Of a stretch of 64,000 bases of DNA, positions 12,084 through 21,312 are shown piece by piece. The notes beneath the pieces were generated by a model, which searched no databases, was not told the DNA's origin, and saw nothing but the letters and a program-made list of their open reading frames with translations. The number at the start of each line of letters is the position of its first letter. The stretch's first letter is position 1. Both the position numbers and the translations under genes were made by a program. Origin of the DNA: Gnetum montanum. Its lineage: Eukaryota; Streptophyta; Gnetopsida; Gnetales; Gnetaceae. The DNA is taken from assembly GCA_015680685.1 (NCBI GenBank), contig MNCI01030420.1, positions 667,777-731,776 of the forward strand, written 5' to 3'.

Positions 12084-14943
12084 TGTTGGCACATTTTAAG
12101 CCATTTCATGGAGCAAGAGTTTTAGTCTATTTTAATAAAATGAAAAGAGAATAAAAATAAAATAAAATATGTGTAAAGATTCATATGAGTTATACGGTGA
12201 TGAAACACATTTTATTTTTAACCTCATACATTGGGCAAAGAGTGCAATATTTCAACATATTACGCAATGCTTATCGGGAAAGGTTTTAATTCAACCAGTT
12301 ATGGGCTCAAAAATGGTTCAGCAGCGGTGGTGGACGTGGAAATATACATGGCTTGGTTATACAAGCATATTGACGATAAAAATTAACAAAGATGGGGTCG
12401 GTCCTACTTTTCACATAGACCAAGACAGATTCAAATTAAAATCAATAAACAAAGAAAATTTGATCCTGTAGCAAGAAGAAATAGTGTACTACACCAAATA
12501 ATTTCAGAAACATAGGTGCATCTTGTGATATAATGTGGCATAGTCCAAGAATTGGAAAAACATTTTCTGGAAGCTGGAAAGACAGTACACTTACTCTCAA
12601 AGAAACGTGGTGGTTCTCACCAATATGGCAACCAAAACAAGCTATGCTTGCTGATAAAAAATGCCAAGAACTGCCAGGGATAACCTCATATTCCTCTTTG
12701 GAATTTCATCACATGCTTGCCACACAAGGTTTCATTTTTCTATTTTCACAGTAAGCCTAATTTCGCGGCTAGAGCATGTAACAATAAGCAGTTTAATAGT
12801 TTTTGAAGTAACAGGTTACAGCAAAATAAATGAAACAGGGCTAAAACGCAGGCGGTTACCATGCCTGCACCTGCACCTATGGTTATGGGCGATTATTAGC
12901 AAAAAAATAAATACTGAGCGCTTCCAAGGACAAGGAAGGTGTCTATTTTCTTCACTAGAGACAGGTGGTAACCACGAATGCACCCACACCATTGGCACTT
13001 AACGCGCCATACTCGAACATGGCCCACGTGTAGAAGCAGGTCATTATCACTGAGGGTTTGCAGTTCCAAGCCATTTCACTACCGACATGGGAGATATGGC
13101 AACTGCTGCTAAACCGTGCGTAGAAGTGGTTCCAACTACCATCGTATTTTCGGGAGGTTCAGTGAGCGAGACAAGTTCAGTGGAGCAGAGCACAAGCTGC
13201 GGAGGTGGGCTGCGCACAAGAGAAGCCATCGGGCAGCTGGTTTAACTGCAAACTACGTCCTTCACGATATCTCGGTTAACTTTGGAAAATTATTTAAGGC
13301 CTTCACTTTTGAAAAGTATATTTTCTTTCATCGGCCATCCCTTAAATAAATTTTATATTCAATTATATTTGTTTGTGAAAATGAAACATTTCTAAAGCCT
13401 CAACTTAACGAAGATGAACATCAGATATAAATATTGGATACCTCTAGATTAAAATATATTCAAAGACAAAAATTCATGGGATATTTACCCAATATCATAC
13501 ATGAACTAGACACTTGTTAGCTGTAGATTTTTTATCTATATGATGGTTACAACCACCCAATATTTTTTGTAACTTATCTAACTTCTTGGGCAAGTAATCT
13601 CCTAATTGGTTGGCCAAGTTACTTGGGAGAGAAGATAGGTAAGATATTTTTGAATATGTAACTACCTCTAAACCCTATAAAAAGGCTTCAGGGGTCAAAA
13701 GAAAGGAGGTCTCACATATCACACTTTTTAGAAGACATTGATACTACACTTTGGAAGGCTACTAGCTAGCACTTGGGCTCTCACTTGGACACACTTTGGA
13801 TTTTGGGAAGAGCTTGTAAGAAGAAATTGTGAACGATTTCTTGATGGCTTCCTAAATAAAGGATTTCAACCTCTTTGTCATGGTCCTGTGAGTTATGTTT
13901 TATTTTTATTTTGTTTAAATTTTTTAGCTAGTGGTTTAGATAGTATCATCCTTGGCAAGTAATTTTGGGATTTTTAGATTGCTCTTACTGTTCTTGTTGC
14001 CCGATAGAAATTTCTATCAAAATTTTGCCATAGAAGCACTTGTGTTTAAAAGCCTTAAGAGCATTTTAGTAGTGAATTTGGTTATTGAGCAATGTATAAG
14101 AACCGCTATTGGGATTGTTGTAAGAGAGCCTCTACTTGTAGTCATGTCGTTGAACAATTCAATAGTCAAGAGGGTTCAAAGAGTCTTTGGTATTTTGATG
14201 GGACCAGAATTGCTTCTTTTTATCTTTAAAGTGAATCTCTGTATTATTTCAATCAGAAATTGTCAAGTCTTTCGAAGGTTCTATTGAATGCAATCGTTAA
14301 CATCTTTTATCTATCCAAAATGGAGTCTCGTACGTGGTAGTTTCCACAGCAATTTTTGGTAGCATAGTAGGATTGTCTTGAAGAAATTTCTTGTTTGAGC
14401 CTTGGAAGTTTGAAAAATTTGTAGATATTGAATTTGGGAAAGCTTTATTGCGAAGTGTTTACTCGTGTCATTTTACCTTGTTTAAGTATTTGAGGTCTAC
14501 ACAAATCTGCTTTCTTTTCTATCTATTTCCATCGAATCTTGCTCTATTTCTAGTTTTCTTGTGGAACTATCTCTTTCTCTGGGGAAAATTAGGAGTAGAT
14601 TCGCGAAGTTGTGCTCAAATGTTTTTGCAAAAATTTATTTGTTACAAGTAGGTATTATAGGGACCATGTAGACTAGGAAATTGAACAAAATAGGAACTCT
14701 CAACAACTCATAGTACTTGGCAAAGTTGGCTGAATCTCTTTAAGATAAGTCATCTATAGTTCACACATAATGCAATCATTTCATTTTTCACAACTACACG
14801 CTGCAGCAGCACACACACATACTTACATTAACTACTGAGTTTATTTGGAGGTATCTGGGCCTTGGTGTTGCCAGAGACCAGCAGGCACCTAAATCTTGTT
14901 CAAGGACACTCGTTGGTGGTCGCATCCCAAACGGTCGCCAACA
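12084..14943 (+). repeat. TatL 5' LTR
   Basis: A 2,860-base LTR from TGTTGGC to GCCAACA, collinear with 21313-24176. Its U3 contains a GC-richer stretch (about 12830-13260). The TATA box lies at 13676, so U3 is about 1.6 kb and R-U5 about 1.25 kb. Short open frames inside are listed among findings and rejected items. Confidence 0.95.
13676..13685 (+). promoter_or_regulatory. TatL 5' LTR TATA box
   Basis: TATAAAAAGG, preceded by AACCC and conserved in the other LTR at 22917. It is the only strong TATA box in the LTR and marks the probable U3/R boundary some 25-35 bases downstream. Confidence 0.65.
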
Positions 14944-14950
14944 GTTCTTT

Positions 14951-14967
14951 TGGCGCTAGAAGGAGGG
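14951..14967 (+). other. TatL putative primer binding site
   Basis: TGGCGCTAGAAGGAGGG begins seven bases after the LTR end, where a tRNA primer site is expected. The TGGCGC start fits a tRNA 3' CCA end ending GCGCCA. I cannot name the tRNA; it is clearly not the tRNA-Asp site used by the gypsy elements around it. Confidence 0.65.
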
Positions 14968-15065
14968 CTAAAAATTTAGCCTCTAGGTTCATAAGCCTTA
15001 TAATTTTAGTACATCAACAATTCTTTGTTACTATAAAGGCTTAAGAAATTAGATATTTTCAGTTC

Positions 15066-15828
15066 ATGACCAGGAAGATTAATAGTTTTGAAATTTTAAA
15101 GGTTTCAAAAGATATTCTAGATTCTAAGACTGATTCTTCATCAGAAGAAGAACAAAAGAAAGTTTCTGAATTGGGGACAAGTAGTGGAGTGAAAACTAGA
15201 AAAACAAGAATATCACCCATTATATCTGGTTTGTCGATTCGTAAGAGAAGATCTAGATAGTCTAAGCGTTCAACATTCCAAAGGAATAGAATGGAAAATC
15301 CTTGGCAAGGAGTTACACCAGTAGGATTTTAGAATTACAATGATATTCCTAAGGTAGTTTACAAATATTTTCCTGAGTCTTTCATTCCTAGAAAAGCTTA
15401 TTTAGCTGAAGAATATATTCACATGTTTGAGTTAGCTTTAGCTCATGCAAATATTCAACATGAAGATCAAGCTTGTAGGTTGTTTGTATCAAATCTAAAG
15501 GATATGGCTCAGATTTGGTATTCAAACTTACCAAGTAATAGTATTACAAGTTGGGATGACATGAAGAATCTTTTCTTAGCCCAGTTTGGTAATCAATTAG
15601 ATCAACAACAACTATACTATGGGCTAATACAAGCTAAGCAAGAAGTTAAAGAGTCAATTAGAGATTTTAACATCAAGTTTCAATGAATTTGTGGTCTCTT
15701 TCAAAGAAAATATAAGCCATCAGAAGAAATGTTTAAGGAAAGTTATCTTAAGGCTATCAATCTCAACATTTCAATTTGGTTAAGGAGAATTCCAAACTTA
15801 ACTACACTAAATGACTACTTTAGTGAAG
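15066..15828 (+). pseudogene. gag: TatL gag, broken by stops and by the assembly gap
   Basis: The frame starts at 15066 (MTRKINSFEILKVSKD). A charged Ser/Glu-rich N-terminal part ends at a stop at 15258. The capsid domain (retrotrans_gag type) follows: NPWQGVTPVG, YIHMFELALAHANIQHEDQA at 15420-15480, WYSNLPSNSITSWDDMKNLF, then LIQAKQEVKESIRDFNIKF at about 15625-15684. A stop follows at 15684, then LKAINLNISIWLRRIPNLTT leads into the N run. Gag would build the particle. The zinc knuckle, if any, lies in the gap. Confidence 0.85.
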
Positions 15829-16478
15829 NNNNNNNNNNNNNNNNNNNNNNNNNNNNNNNNNNNNNNNNNNNNNNNNNNNNNNNNNNNNNNNNNNNNNNNN
15901 NNNNNNNNNNNNNNNNNNNNNNNNNNNNNNNNNNNNNNNNNNNNNNNNNNNNNNNNNNNNNNNNNNNNNNNNNNNNNNNNNNNNNNNNNNNNNNNNNNNN
16001 NNNNNNNNNNNNNNNNNNNNNNNNNNNNNNNNNNNNNNNNNNNNNNNNNNNNNNNNNNNNNNNNNNNNNNNNNNNNNNNNNNNNNNNNNNNNNNNNNNNN
16101 NNNNNNNNNNNNNNNNNNNNNNNNNNNNNNNNNNNNNNNNNNNNNNNNNNNNNNNNNNNNNNNNNNNNNNNNNNNNNNNNNNNNNNNNNNNNNNNNNNNN
16201 NNNNNNNNNNNNNNNNNNNNNNNNNNNNNNNNNNNNNNNNNNNNNNNNNNNNNNNNNNNNNNNNNNNNNNNNNNNNNNNNNNNNNNNNNNNNNNNNNNNN
16301 NNNNNNNNNNNNNNNNNNNNNNNNNNNNNNNNNNNNNNNNNNNNNNNNNNNNNNNNNNNNNNNNNNNNNNNNNNNNNNNNNNNNNNNNNNNNNNNNNNNN
16401 NNNNNNNNNNNNNNNNNNNNNNNNNNNNNNNNNNNNNNNNNNNNNNNNNNNNNNNNNNNNNNNNNNNNNNNNNNNNNN
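15829..16478. other. Assembly gap (650 N)
   Basis: All bases are N. The gap covers the end of TatL gag and the start of protease. Open frames through the Ns mean nothing. Confidence 1.
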
Positions 16479-16841
16479 AGTAGAGTGAAGATTGTGGGTC
16501 AATTACCAAATGTCCTATTGGAAATTGCTTCTGAACCCCACATCAGAAGTAGAGTAACTATTCAAGTGGCAAATATACCAAATTCACATATTTTCTTATT
16601 AAGTAGAAGTTGGAGTAAGAATTTCTCGGGTTATATATCAACAGATTATTCTCACATGTGGTTACCTTGGAAAGGAGAACCAAATCAAATATACATCTAT
16701 AGTCAACCCATGATGATTGATAATATTACTTTAAATGGAAAAAGTAAGATGGTTGAAAAAGGAGGTGTTGAAAACAAAATTTGTACACTCCAAGAAAATT
16801 ATGATTCTGAAAAAGAACAATCAAAGAATGAGGATAAATGA
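16479..16841 (+). pseudogene. TatL protease, C-terminal part
   Basis: About 115 codons of open frame after the gap. The segment HIFLLSRSWSKNFSGYISTD followed by YSHMWLPWKGEPNQI matches the C-terminal half of Tat-branch retropepsins (a LLSR-W motif and a loop before the last strand). The active-site D-T-G would lie inside the N run. The frame ends at the stop at 16839-16841; the RNase H segment continues almost directly in another frame. Confidence 0.75.
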
Positions 16842-17230
16842 GAGTTATACTTTGATGGTTCATGTAATTCAAAAGGTGCAGGAGTTGGTATAGTTATATT
16901 AAAGAATGATTCACCTGAAATTCTCAAAGTAATTCATTTATCTTTCCCTTGTACTAACAACAAGGCTGAGTATGAAGCTTTATGTATTGGTATGAGAATA
17001 GCTTTAGACAAAAAGATCAAAGAAATCATTATAAAAGGAGACTTAAGATTAGTCTGTGAATAGGTAAAAGCTAACTGTGTCGTAAAGAGCTCATTCTTAA
17101 GACCTTATAAGCAAATTGCTTGTAAAATGTTAGATCAATTTCAACATTGCCAAATAGAGCATATAAATAGAGCAGAGAATCTTATAGCAGACGATTTGGC
17201 AAAGGCAGCTTCAACATTGGATATGCAAAT
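16842..17230 (+). pseudogene. TatL additional RNase H (RVT_3, archaeal-type) upstream of reverse transcriptase
   Basis: The translation carries the complete set of RNase HI landmarks: YFDGSCNSKGAGVGIVIL (first catalytic Asp), then TNNKAEYEAL (catalytic Glu), then IIKGDLRLV (second Asp), and near the end INRAENLIADDLAKAAS (final Asp). The T-N-N-x-A-E-Y-E-A-L signature belongs to the RVT_3/archaeal-like RNase H known as the added RNase H of plant Tat elements. One stop (TAG at 17061) interrupts it. It degrades RNA in RNA-DNA hybrids. Here it lies between protease and reverse transcriptase, while a second, ordinary gypsy RNase H follows reverse transcriptase at 18560-18990. Confidence 0.88.
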
Positions 17231-17711
17231 ATTAGAAAGTTACAAAAATGTCATGATTGAAGAAGAAAATCAGCCATCAGTACCAAATAATATAAGACAT
17301 TTACAAGTATTTGAAGATGATGATCAAGTACTAAAATTTATGAAAAATAAGCAAGAATTAGAGGGTCAAATAATACCTGAAACATCATTAAACGCCAAAG
17401 CTAATTTCATCCCAAAAAGGATGATTGATTTGGAACATGAGTTCAAGAAAAATTTACTTATTGGGAAGGATATACAAAGCCTAGATAGTCAAGCTTTCGA
17501 GGTAGTGAATGTTGGATTAGAAAAAATGCTAAAGATGTTGAATGTTACAAAGGAAAGAGATTCAAATTTTAAGCAAAACTTGTTATCATGTCTAAGAAAT
17601 AATTTAGACAATTTTGCTTGGTCTTACGATGATCTTAAATCTTTTAGGCAAGATGTGATGACACATAAAATCCCTTTAACAGAAGATTGCAAAATAGTTA
17701 AGAAAAAATAA
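17231..17711 (+). pseudogene. TatL linker between added RNase H and reverse transcriptase
   Basis: The frame stays open to 17709 in continuation of the RNase H tail (open from 17127, 194 codons). Charged segments include QVLKFMKNKQELEGQ, then FKQNLLSCLRNNLDNFAWSY (about 17566-17625), which is the usual segment just ahead of gypsy reverse transcriptase (N-x-D-x-F-A-W). No catalytic motif lies in between. Confidence 0.7.
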
Positions 17712-18559
17712 AAGAAATTTAATCCATCATTTGAACCAACTATGGAAGCTGAAATCAAGAAGTTGTTGCAAGCACGAATCATATATCTAGTATGATATTC
17801 TACATGGCTTGCTAACCTTGTTCCAGTAAGAAAGAAAAATGGTGATATAAGGCTTTGTGTAGACTTTAGAAATCTAAATGATGCTTCAAAGAAGGATAAG
17901 TATCTACTTCCAAGAATTGATGAGATGCTTATTAAAGTCCCAGGTTCTCAAGTATATTCCTTCTTAGATGGTTTCTCAGGTTATAATCAAATCATGGTAG
18001 ATAAGAATGATAGATTCAAAATAGCATTTATCACCAAGTGGGGAACTTTTGCTTACCAAAGAATGCCATTCGAATTGTCAAATGCTAGAGCTACTTTTCA
18101 AAGAGCAATGGATTTAGCATTTAAGGATTTATTAGGAAAATTTGTGGTGGTTTATTTGGATGATATTACGATATTTTCAAAGAAGAAAGAAGATCATATT
18201 GATCATCTCTTGCAAGTTTTTGATAGATGTCATGAGTTTGATATTTCATTAAATCCTAAGAAGTGTATCTTTGGGGTTAAATCTGGGAGTTTATTAGGCC
18301 ACGTGATATGTCAAGAAGGAATTGCCATAGACAATTCCCGAATCGAAGTAGTACAGAATATTGAGCATTCCACAAGTAAGACATCTCTTAGATCTTTCTT
18401 TGAGAAGATAAAATTTGTGAAAAAGTTCATCCCTGGTTTTACTGAAATTACCAAGCCTTTGATGCATATGCTAAAAAATGATGTCCAAGTAGAGAAAAAA
18501 CCAGAATCAGGGAGAGCTTTATCAAAAATTAAAAAGGCTATACAAGAGGCTCCATATTT
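17712..18559 (+). pseudogene. pol: TatL reverse transcriptase
   Basis: Nearly complete gypsy reverse transcriptase. It has the fingers segment LVPVRKKNGDIRLCVDFRNL, then YSFLDGFSGYNQI near 17955, WGTFAYQRMPFELSNARATF near 18040-18100, and the intact catalytic YLDD at about 18155-18166. The thumb LNPKKCIFGVKSGSLLGHVI follows, then a connection region with SFFEKIKFVKKFIPGFTEIT. Stops lie at about 17793 and 17709, but 17925-18656 is open for 243 codons. It copies element RNA into DNA. This is the best preserved polymerase in the window. Confidence 0.92.
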
Positions 18560-18990
18560 GGTAAAGCCTAGGCTTAAAGAAGATTTTTGGTTATATTCTT
18601 TTGCTTCAAATGATTCTATCGCTGCCATTTTAACACAAAAAGATGATGAAAGATAAGATGAACCAATTGGATTTTTGGGGTATCAGTTGAAAGGTTCAGA
18701 GTTAAATTATTCAGACTTAGAGAAACAAGCTTTCGCAGTCATCAAAGCACTTCAGCATTTTAAATATTATTTGGAAAGTTCATTAGTTCACATTATGCTA
18801 ATTGAACCTACAGTCAAGCGATTCCTATCCCAAAATGAGATTGGATTGAAAAGAGGAAAATGGCTTATAAAGTTGCAAAGTTTTAGATTTTCGCTAGAAA
18901 TATGCAAAACAATTAAGGGATTGGGATTAGCCAAGTTAATGGTCAGAGAAAGTGAAGTGTGCGCACTTGACACCCATGAAGAGAATTGGT
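18560..18990 (+). pseudogene. TatL second (gypsy-type) RNase H
   Basis: Follows reverse transcriptase: LYSFASNDSIAAILTQKD, then IGFLGYQLKGSELNYSDLEK, QAFAVIKALQHFKYYLE, and a tail with IKGLGLAKLM matching the K-G-x-x-L-A-x-x-x-A tail of Tat-branch RNase H. The third catalytic position, normally T-D-H, reads L-I-E-P here, so this copy of the domain looks catalytically weakened. A stop lies at 18654-18656. Its decay beside an otherwise complete upstream RNase H is noteworthy. Confidence 0.82.
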
Positions 18991-20233
18991 ATGATGAAAT
19001 TCTCAAATTTCTTCATACAAGGAAAATCCCCAATGACTTAACTGCAAGTCAAAAGAGAGCTTTCTTCAAAAAAGCATGAAGATTCGTTGTTAAGCATGGT
19101 ATATTATATAGAAAGGATTTTCAAGAAGTCTTATTGGAATGTGTTCATAATGATCATATTAGTTTCATTTTGGAACAATTTCATGATCATTTGAATCTAT
19201 TTTACGAATCCCCTAAGTCGACTATGCAACATATACTTCGATATGGATATTACTGGCCTTCCATGTATCAAGACATTAGTTCAAAAATTCAAAAATGCTA
19301 TAAATGTCAAATTCATGGGCCCAAGATTAAAAGGGCTAGAGCCCCTTTAAAGCCAGTTGTTGTAGATAGACCATTTTAGCAATGGGGTTTAGATTTTATT
19401 GGTACAATTACTCCTTCAAGAGCTAGACACAAGTTTATTCTCATAGCTACTGATTATTTCACTAAATGGTCTAAAGCAAAGGCTCTAAGAGAAAGTTCAA
19501 CATCAGATGTGATTAAGTTTCTAGAATACCACGTTCTAAGTAGATTTGGTTTACCCAAAGTATTAGTGTCAAACAATGGATCCACCTTCAAATCCAAAGA
19601 ATTTATCAGATGGGTATCTACAAAATCCATTTTCTTATTCTCCTCATGAAATTATTATCCTTAAGGAAATGGCCTAGCAGAATCCACCAATAAAAAGCTT
19701 ATCGCTTATATCAAAAAATCGATGGATGGGAATCTAGGAAATTAGATTGATTATCTACAATCTGCATTATGGTCAGATCGAATTAGATTCAAGAAAGCTA
19801 TTGGGACATCACCATATAACTTAGTCTATGGTTTTCTAGTAAGAATTACAAATAAGATTGTAAGCTCAGCTTTCGAATTTGTACAAAGATATAGTGAAAA
19901 AATGATAAAGATAAAATTTTTATGACTTTACTTATTAAAAGAGAAGCTGAAATAGATAAAGCAAAAGATGATTTATTACGGAATACCTCTCAAGCTAAAA
20001 GATGGTTTGATAGGAAAGCTCTGAAAAGAACTTTCAAGATAGAAGACCTTGTCCTGTTATAGAATATGAAGAAACCAAATAAGTTTACCCCGACATGGAT
20101 TGGTCCCTTTCAAGTTACAAAGCAATTTTCAGAGGATACTTACAGATTATCAACATTGGATGGCATGGAATTGCAATTTCCATATAATGATTTGCATATA
20201 AAACATTATTTGGGACAATTGCATACAACTTAA
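18991..20233 (+). pseudogene. TatL integrase
   Basis: The zinc-binding HH-CC domain is clear (FHDHLNLFYESPKSTMQHIL to CYKCQIHGPKIKRARAPL, 19180-19350). The catalytic core follows: first Asp in WGLDFIGT (19382-19405), second position in VLVSNNGSTF, where S-D-N-G is expected so Asp has become Asn, and Glu in NGLAESTNKK near 19670. A C-terminal GPF-type module with WIGPFQVTKQF ends in NDLHIKHYLG at about 20190-20216. Stops lie at 19377, 19647, 19662 and others. It would insert element DNA into the genome. This copy cannot. Confidence 0.9.
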
Positions 20234-20599
20234 AGTTTCCATTACACAAAATAATATATGTATATAGTATTATGTAAATATTACTAGAAATATAGTATCA
20301 ATTAATATATTTAATTATGCTTTATTTAAATTAGAAAATAGTTTTCCTTCAAATGGGGCAAGTGGAAGCCTACAAGTGAAACAAGTGGAATTCTACAAGT
20401 TTGACATGTGGGGAAGGTGACTCATCCACCACTTAGTGAGGATTGTGACAAATGGTTAAAATTCTTAAAAAGAAGGAAGCTTGGTTGAAGACACTTGGGT
20501 GGGAGTTCAAATTTTTAGCACCTATAAAAAGAGGGTTAGATTGCTTAAGATTCCATCATCTTTTAATTCAAGTTTGGTAGTGAAGGTTAGAGAGAACTA
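20234..20599 (+). promoter_or_regulatory. Spacer with TATA box ahead of the extra TatL ORF
   Basis: Non-coding spacer after integrase. CCTATAAAAAGAGGG at about 20521-20535 is a strong TATA-like box about 75 bases ahead of the ATG at 20600, and the sequence between looks like a short leader. Whether it drives transcription is inference. Confidence 0.5.
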
Positions 20600-21112
20600 A
20601 TGGAGTTTGAGAGAGCAATGAGAAAGCCTTTTATTCCATATGTGATGGGATGTTTCCCTGAGCATGTATTGAAGGCTTCTCTAAAGGCTAGATCTTGTGG
20701 AGCTCCAAAGGAGTGTCCTTTTATGGCTTGGTTGTCTGATGAATTTTCTTTTCTCACTAGAGGTTTGGATATAGAGTCCAATGTTTGGGGGCAATATAAA
20801 GATTGCTCCAAAGAGGAAGAGAAAAGAGAAGAGCAACTAACTAATAAAGAGTCATCATGGGGATGGGGAAAACCCTTTGTCTCCCAAGAGGAAAATGAAG
20901 GAATTAATGAAGAAGAACAGAGGAGCTCATTCAAAAAAGAGAATGAGAAAAGTGCTGAAGAGAAAGCTCCTGTAGATCAAGATGAGAGCTCCACCAAGCC
21001 TGAAAACAATAAAATTGCCTTCATCACATTAGAAATTTCCTATGAAACAATTAGGGAGATGAGGATTCCCACCAGGGTAACCCTCACAATTCAGTTTCCA
21101 TCCCAAGAATAG
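20600..21112 (+). CDS. Extra TatL ORF between integrase and 3' LTR, 170 residues, unknown function
   Basis: An intact 170-codon frame, MEFERAMRKPFIPYVMGCFP to TLTIQFPSQE, in an element whose other genes all carry stops. I do not recognise the family. The first 70 residues are mixed and contain four Cys (GCFPEH, RSCGAPKECPF, KDCSKEE). The middle third is strongly acidic and lysine-rich (many EEE/KEE runs, probably disordered or coiled). The last 35 residues look like a small beta-rich segment (IAFITLEISYETIREMRIPT). There is no signal peptide or membrane span. The ATG is followed by G and preceded by A at -3 (AACTAATGG gives C at -3 by strict count), so context is ordinary. It could be an element-encoded accessory protein or a captured host gene. 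Confidence 0.6.
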   Translation: MEFERAMRKPFIPYVMGCFPEHVLKASLKARSCGAPKECPFMAWLSDEFSFLTRGLDIESNVWGQYKDCSKEEEKREEQLTNKESSWGWGKPFVSQEENEGINEEEQRSSFKKENEKSAEEKAPVDQDESSTKPENNKIAFITLEISYETIREMRIPTRVTLTIQFPSQE

Positions 21113-21301
21113 TTCATGAAGGACTTGATAATGTACAGTTTGTTATGAACAGTTTGATTTTGCTTAGAAATGAGGTTTTTGTCCCGTTACACCTTATGTT
21201 AAATGGGAATTATCCTCAAAAAATATTTCTATTCAGTTGTAAAAATCCAATGAAAATTTTAGTATGTTTCAGCTTGAAATGTGGTTATTTAAGCTCTTTT
21301 T

Positions 21302-21312
21302 GGGGGCAGAGA
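21302..21312 (+). other. TatL polypurine tract
   Basis: GGGGGCAGAGA runs directly into the 3' LTR start TGTTGGC, preceded by a T-rich stretch. This is the expected plus-strand priming site. Confidence 0.8.

Noticed and set aside
12169-12471. 100-codon open frame in the TatL LTR
   Set aside because: It lies in U3, has no recognised motif, and the matching frame is not kept in the other LTR.
15729-16841. Long open frames (225-370 codons) on both strands across 15829-16478
   Set aside because: The frames run through unknown bases (N). Only the ends are real sequence, belonging to TatL gag and protease.
20587-20934. 115-codon minus-strand open frame opposite the extra TatL ORF
   Set aside because: The plus-strand frame is longer, has a TATA box and starts near it. 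The minus frame is Ser/Leu-rich as expected from antisense of Glu/Lys codons.
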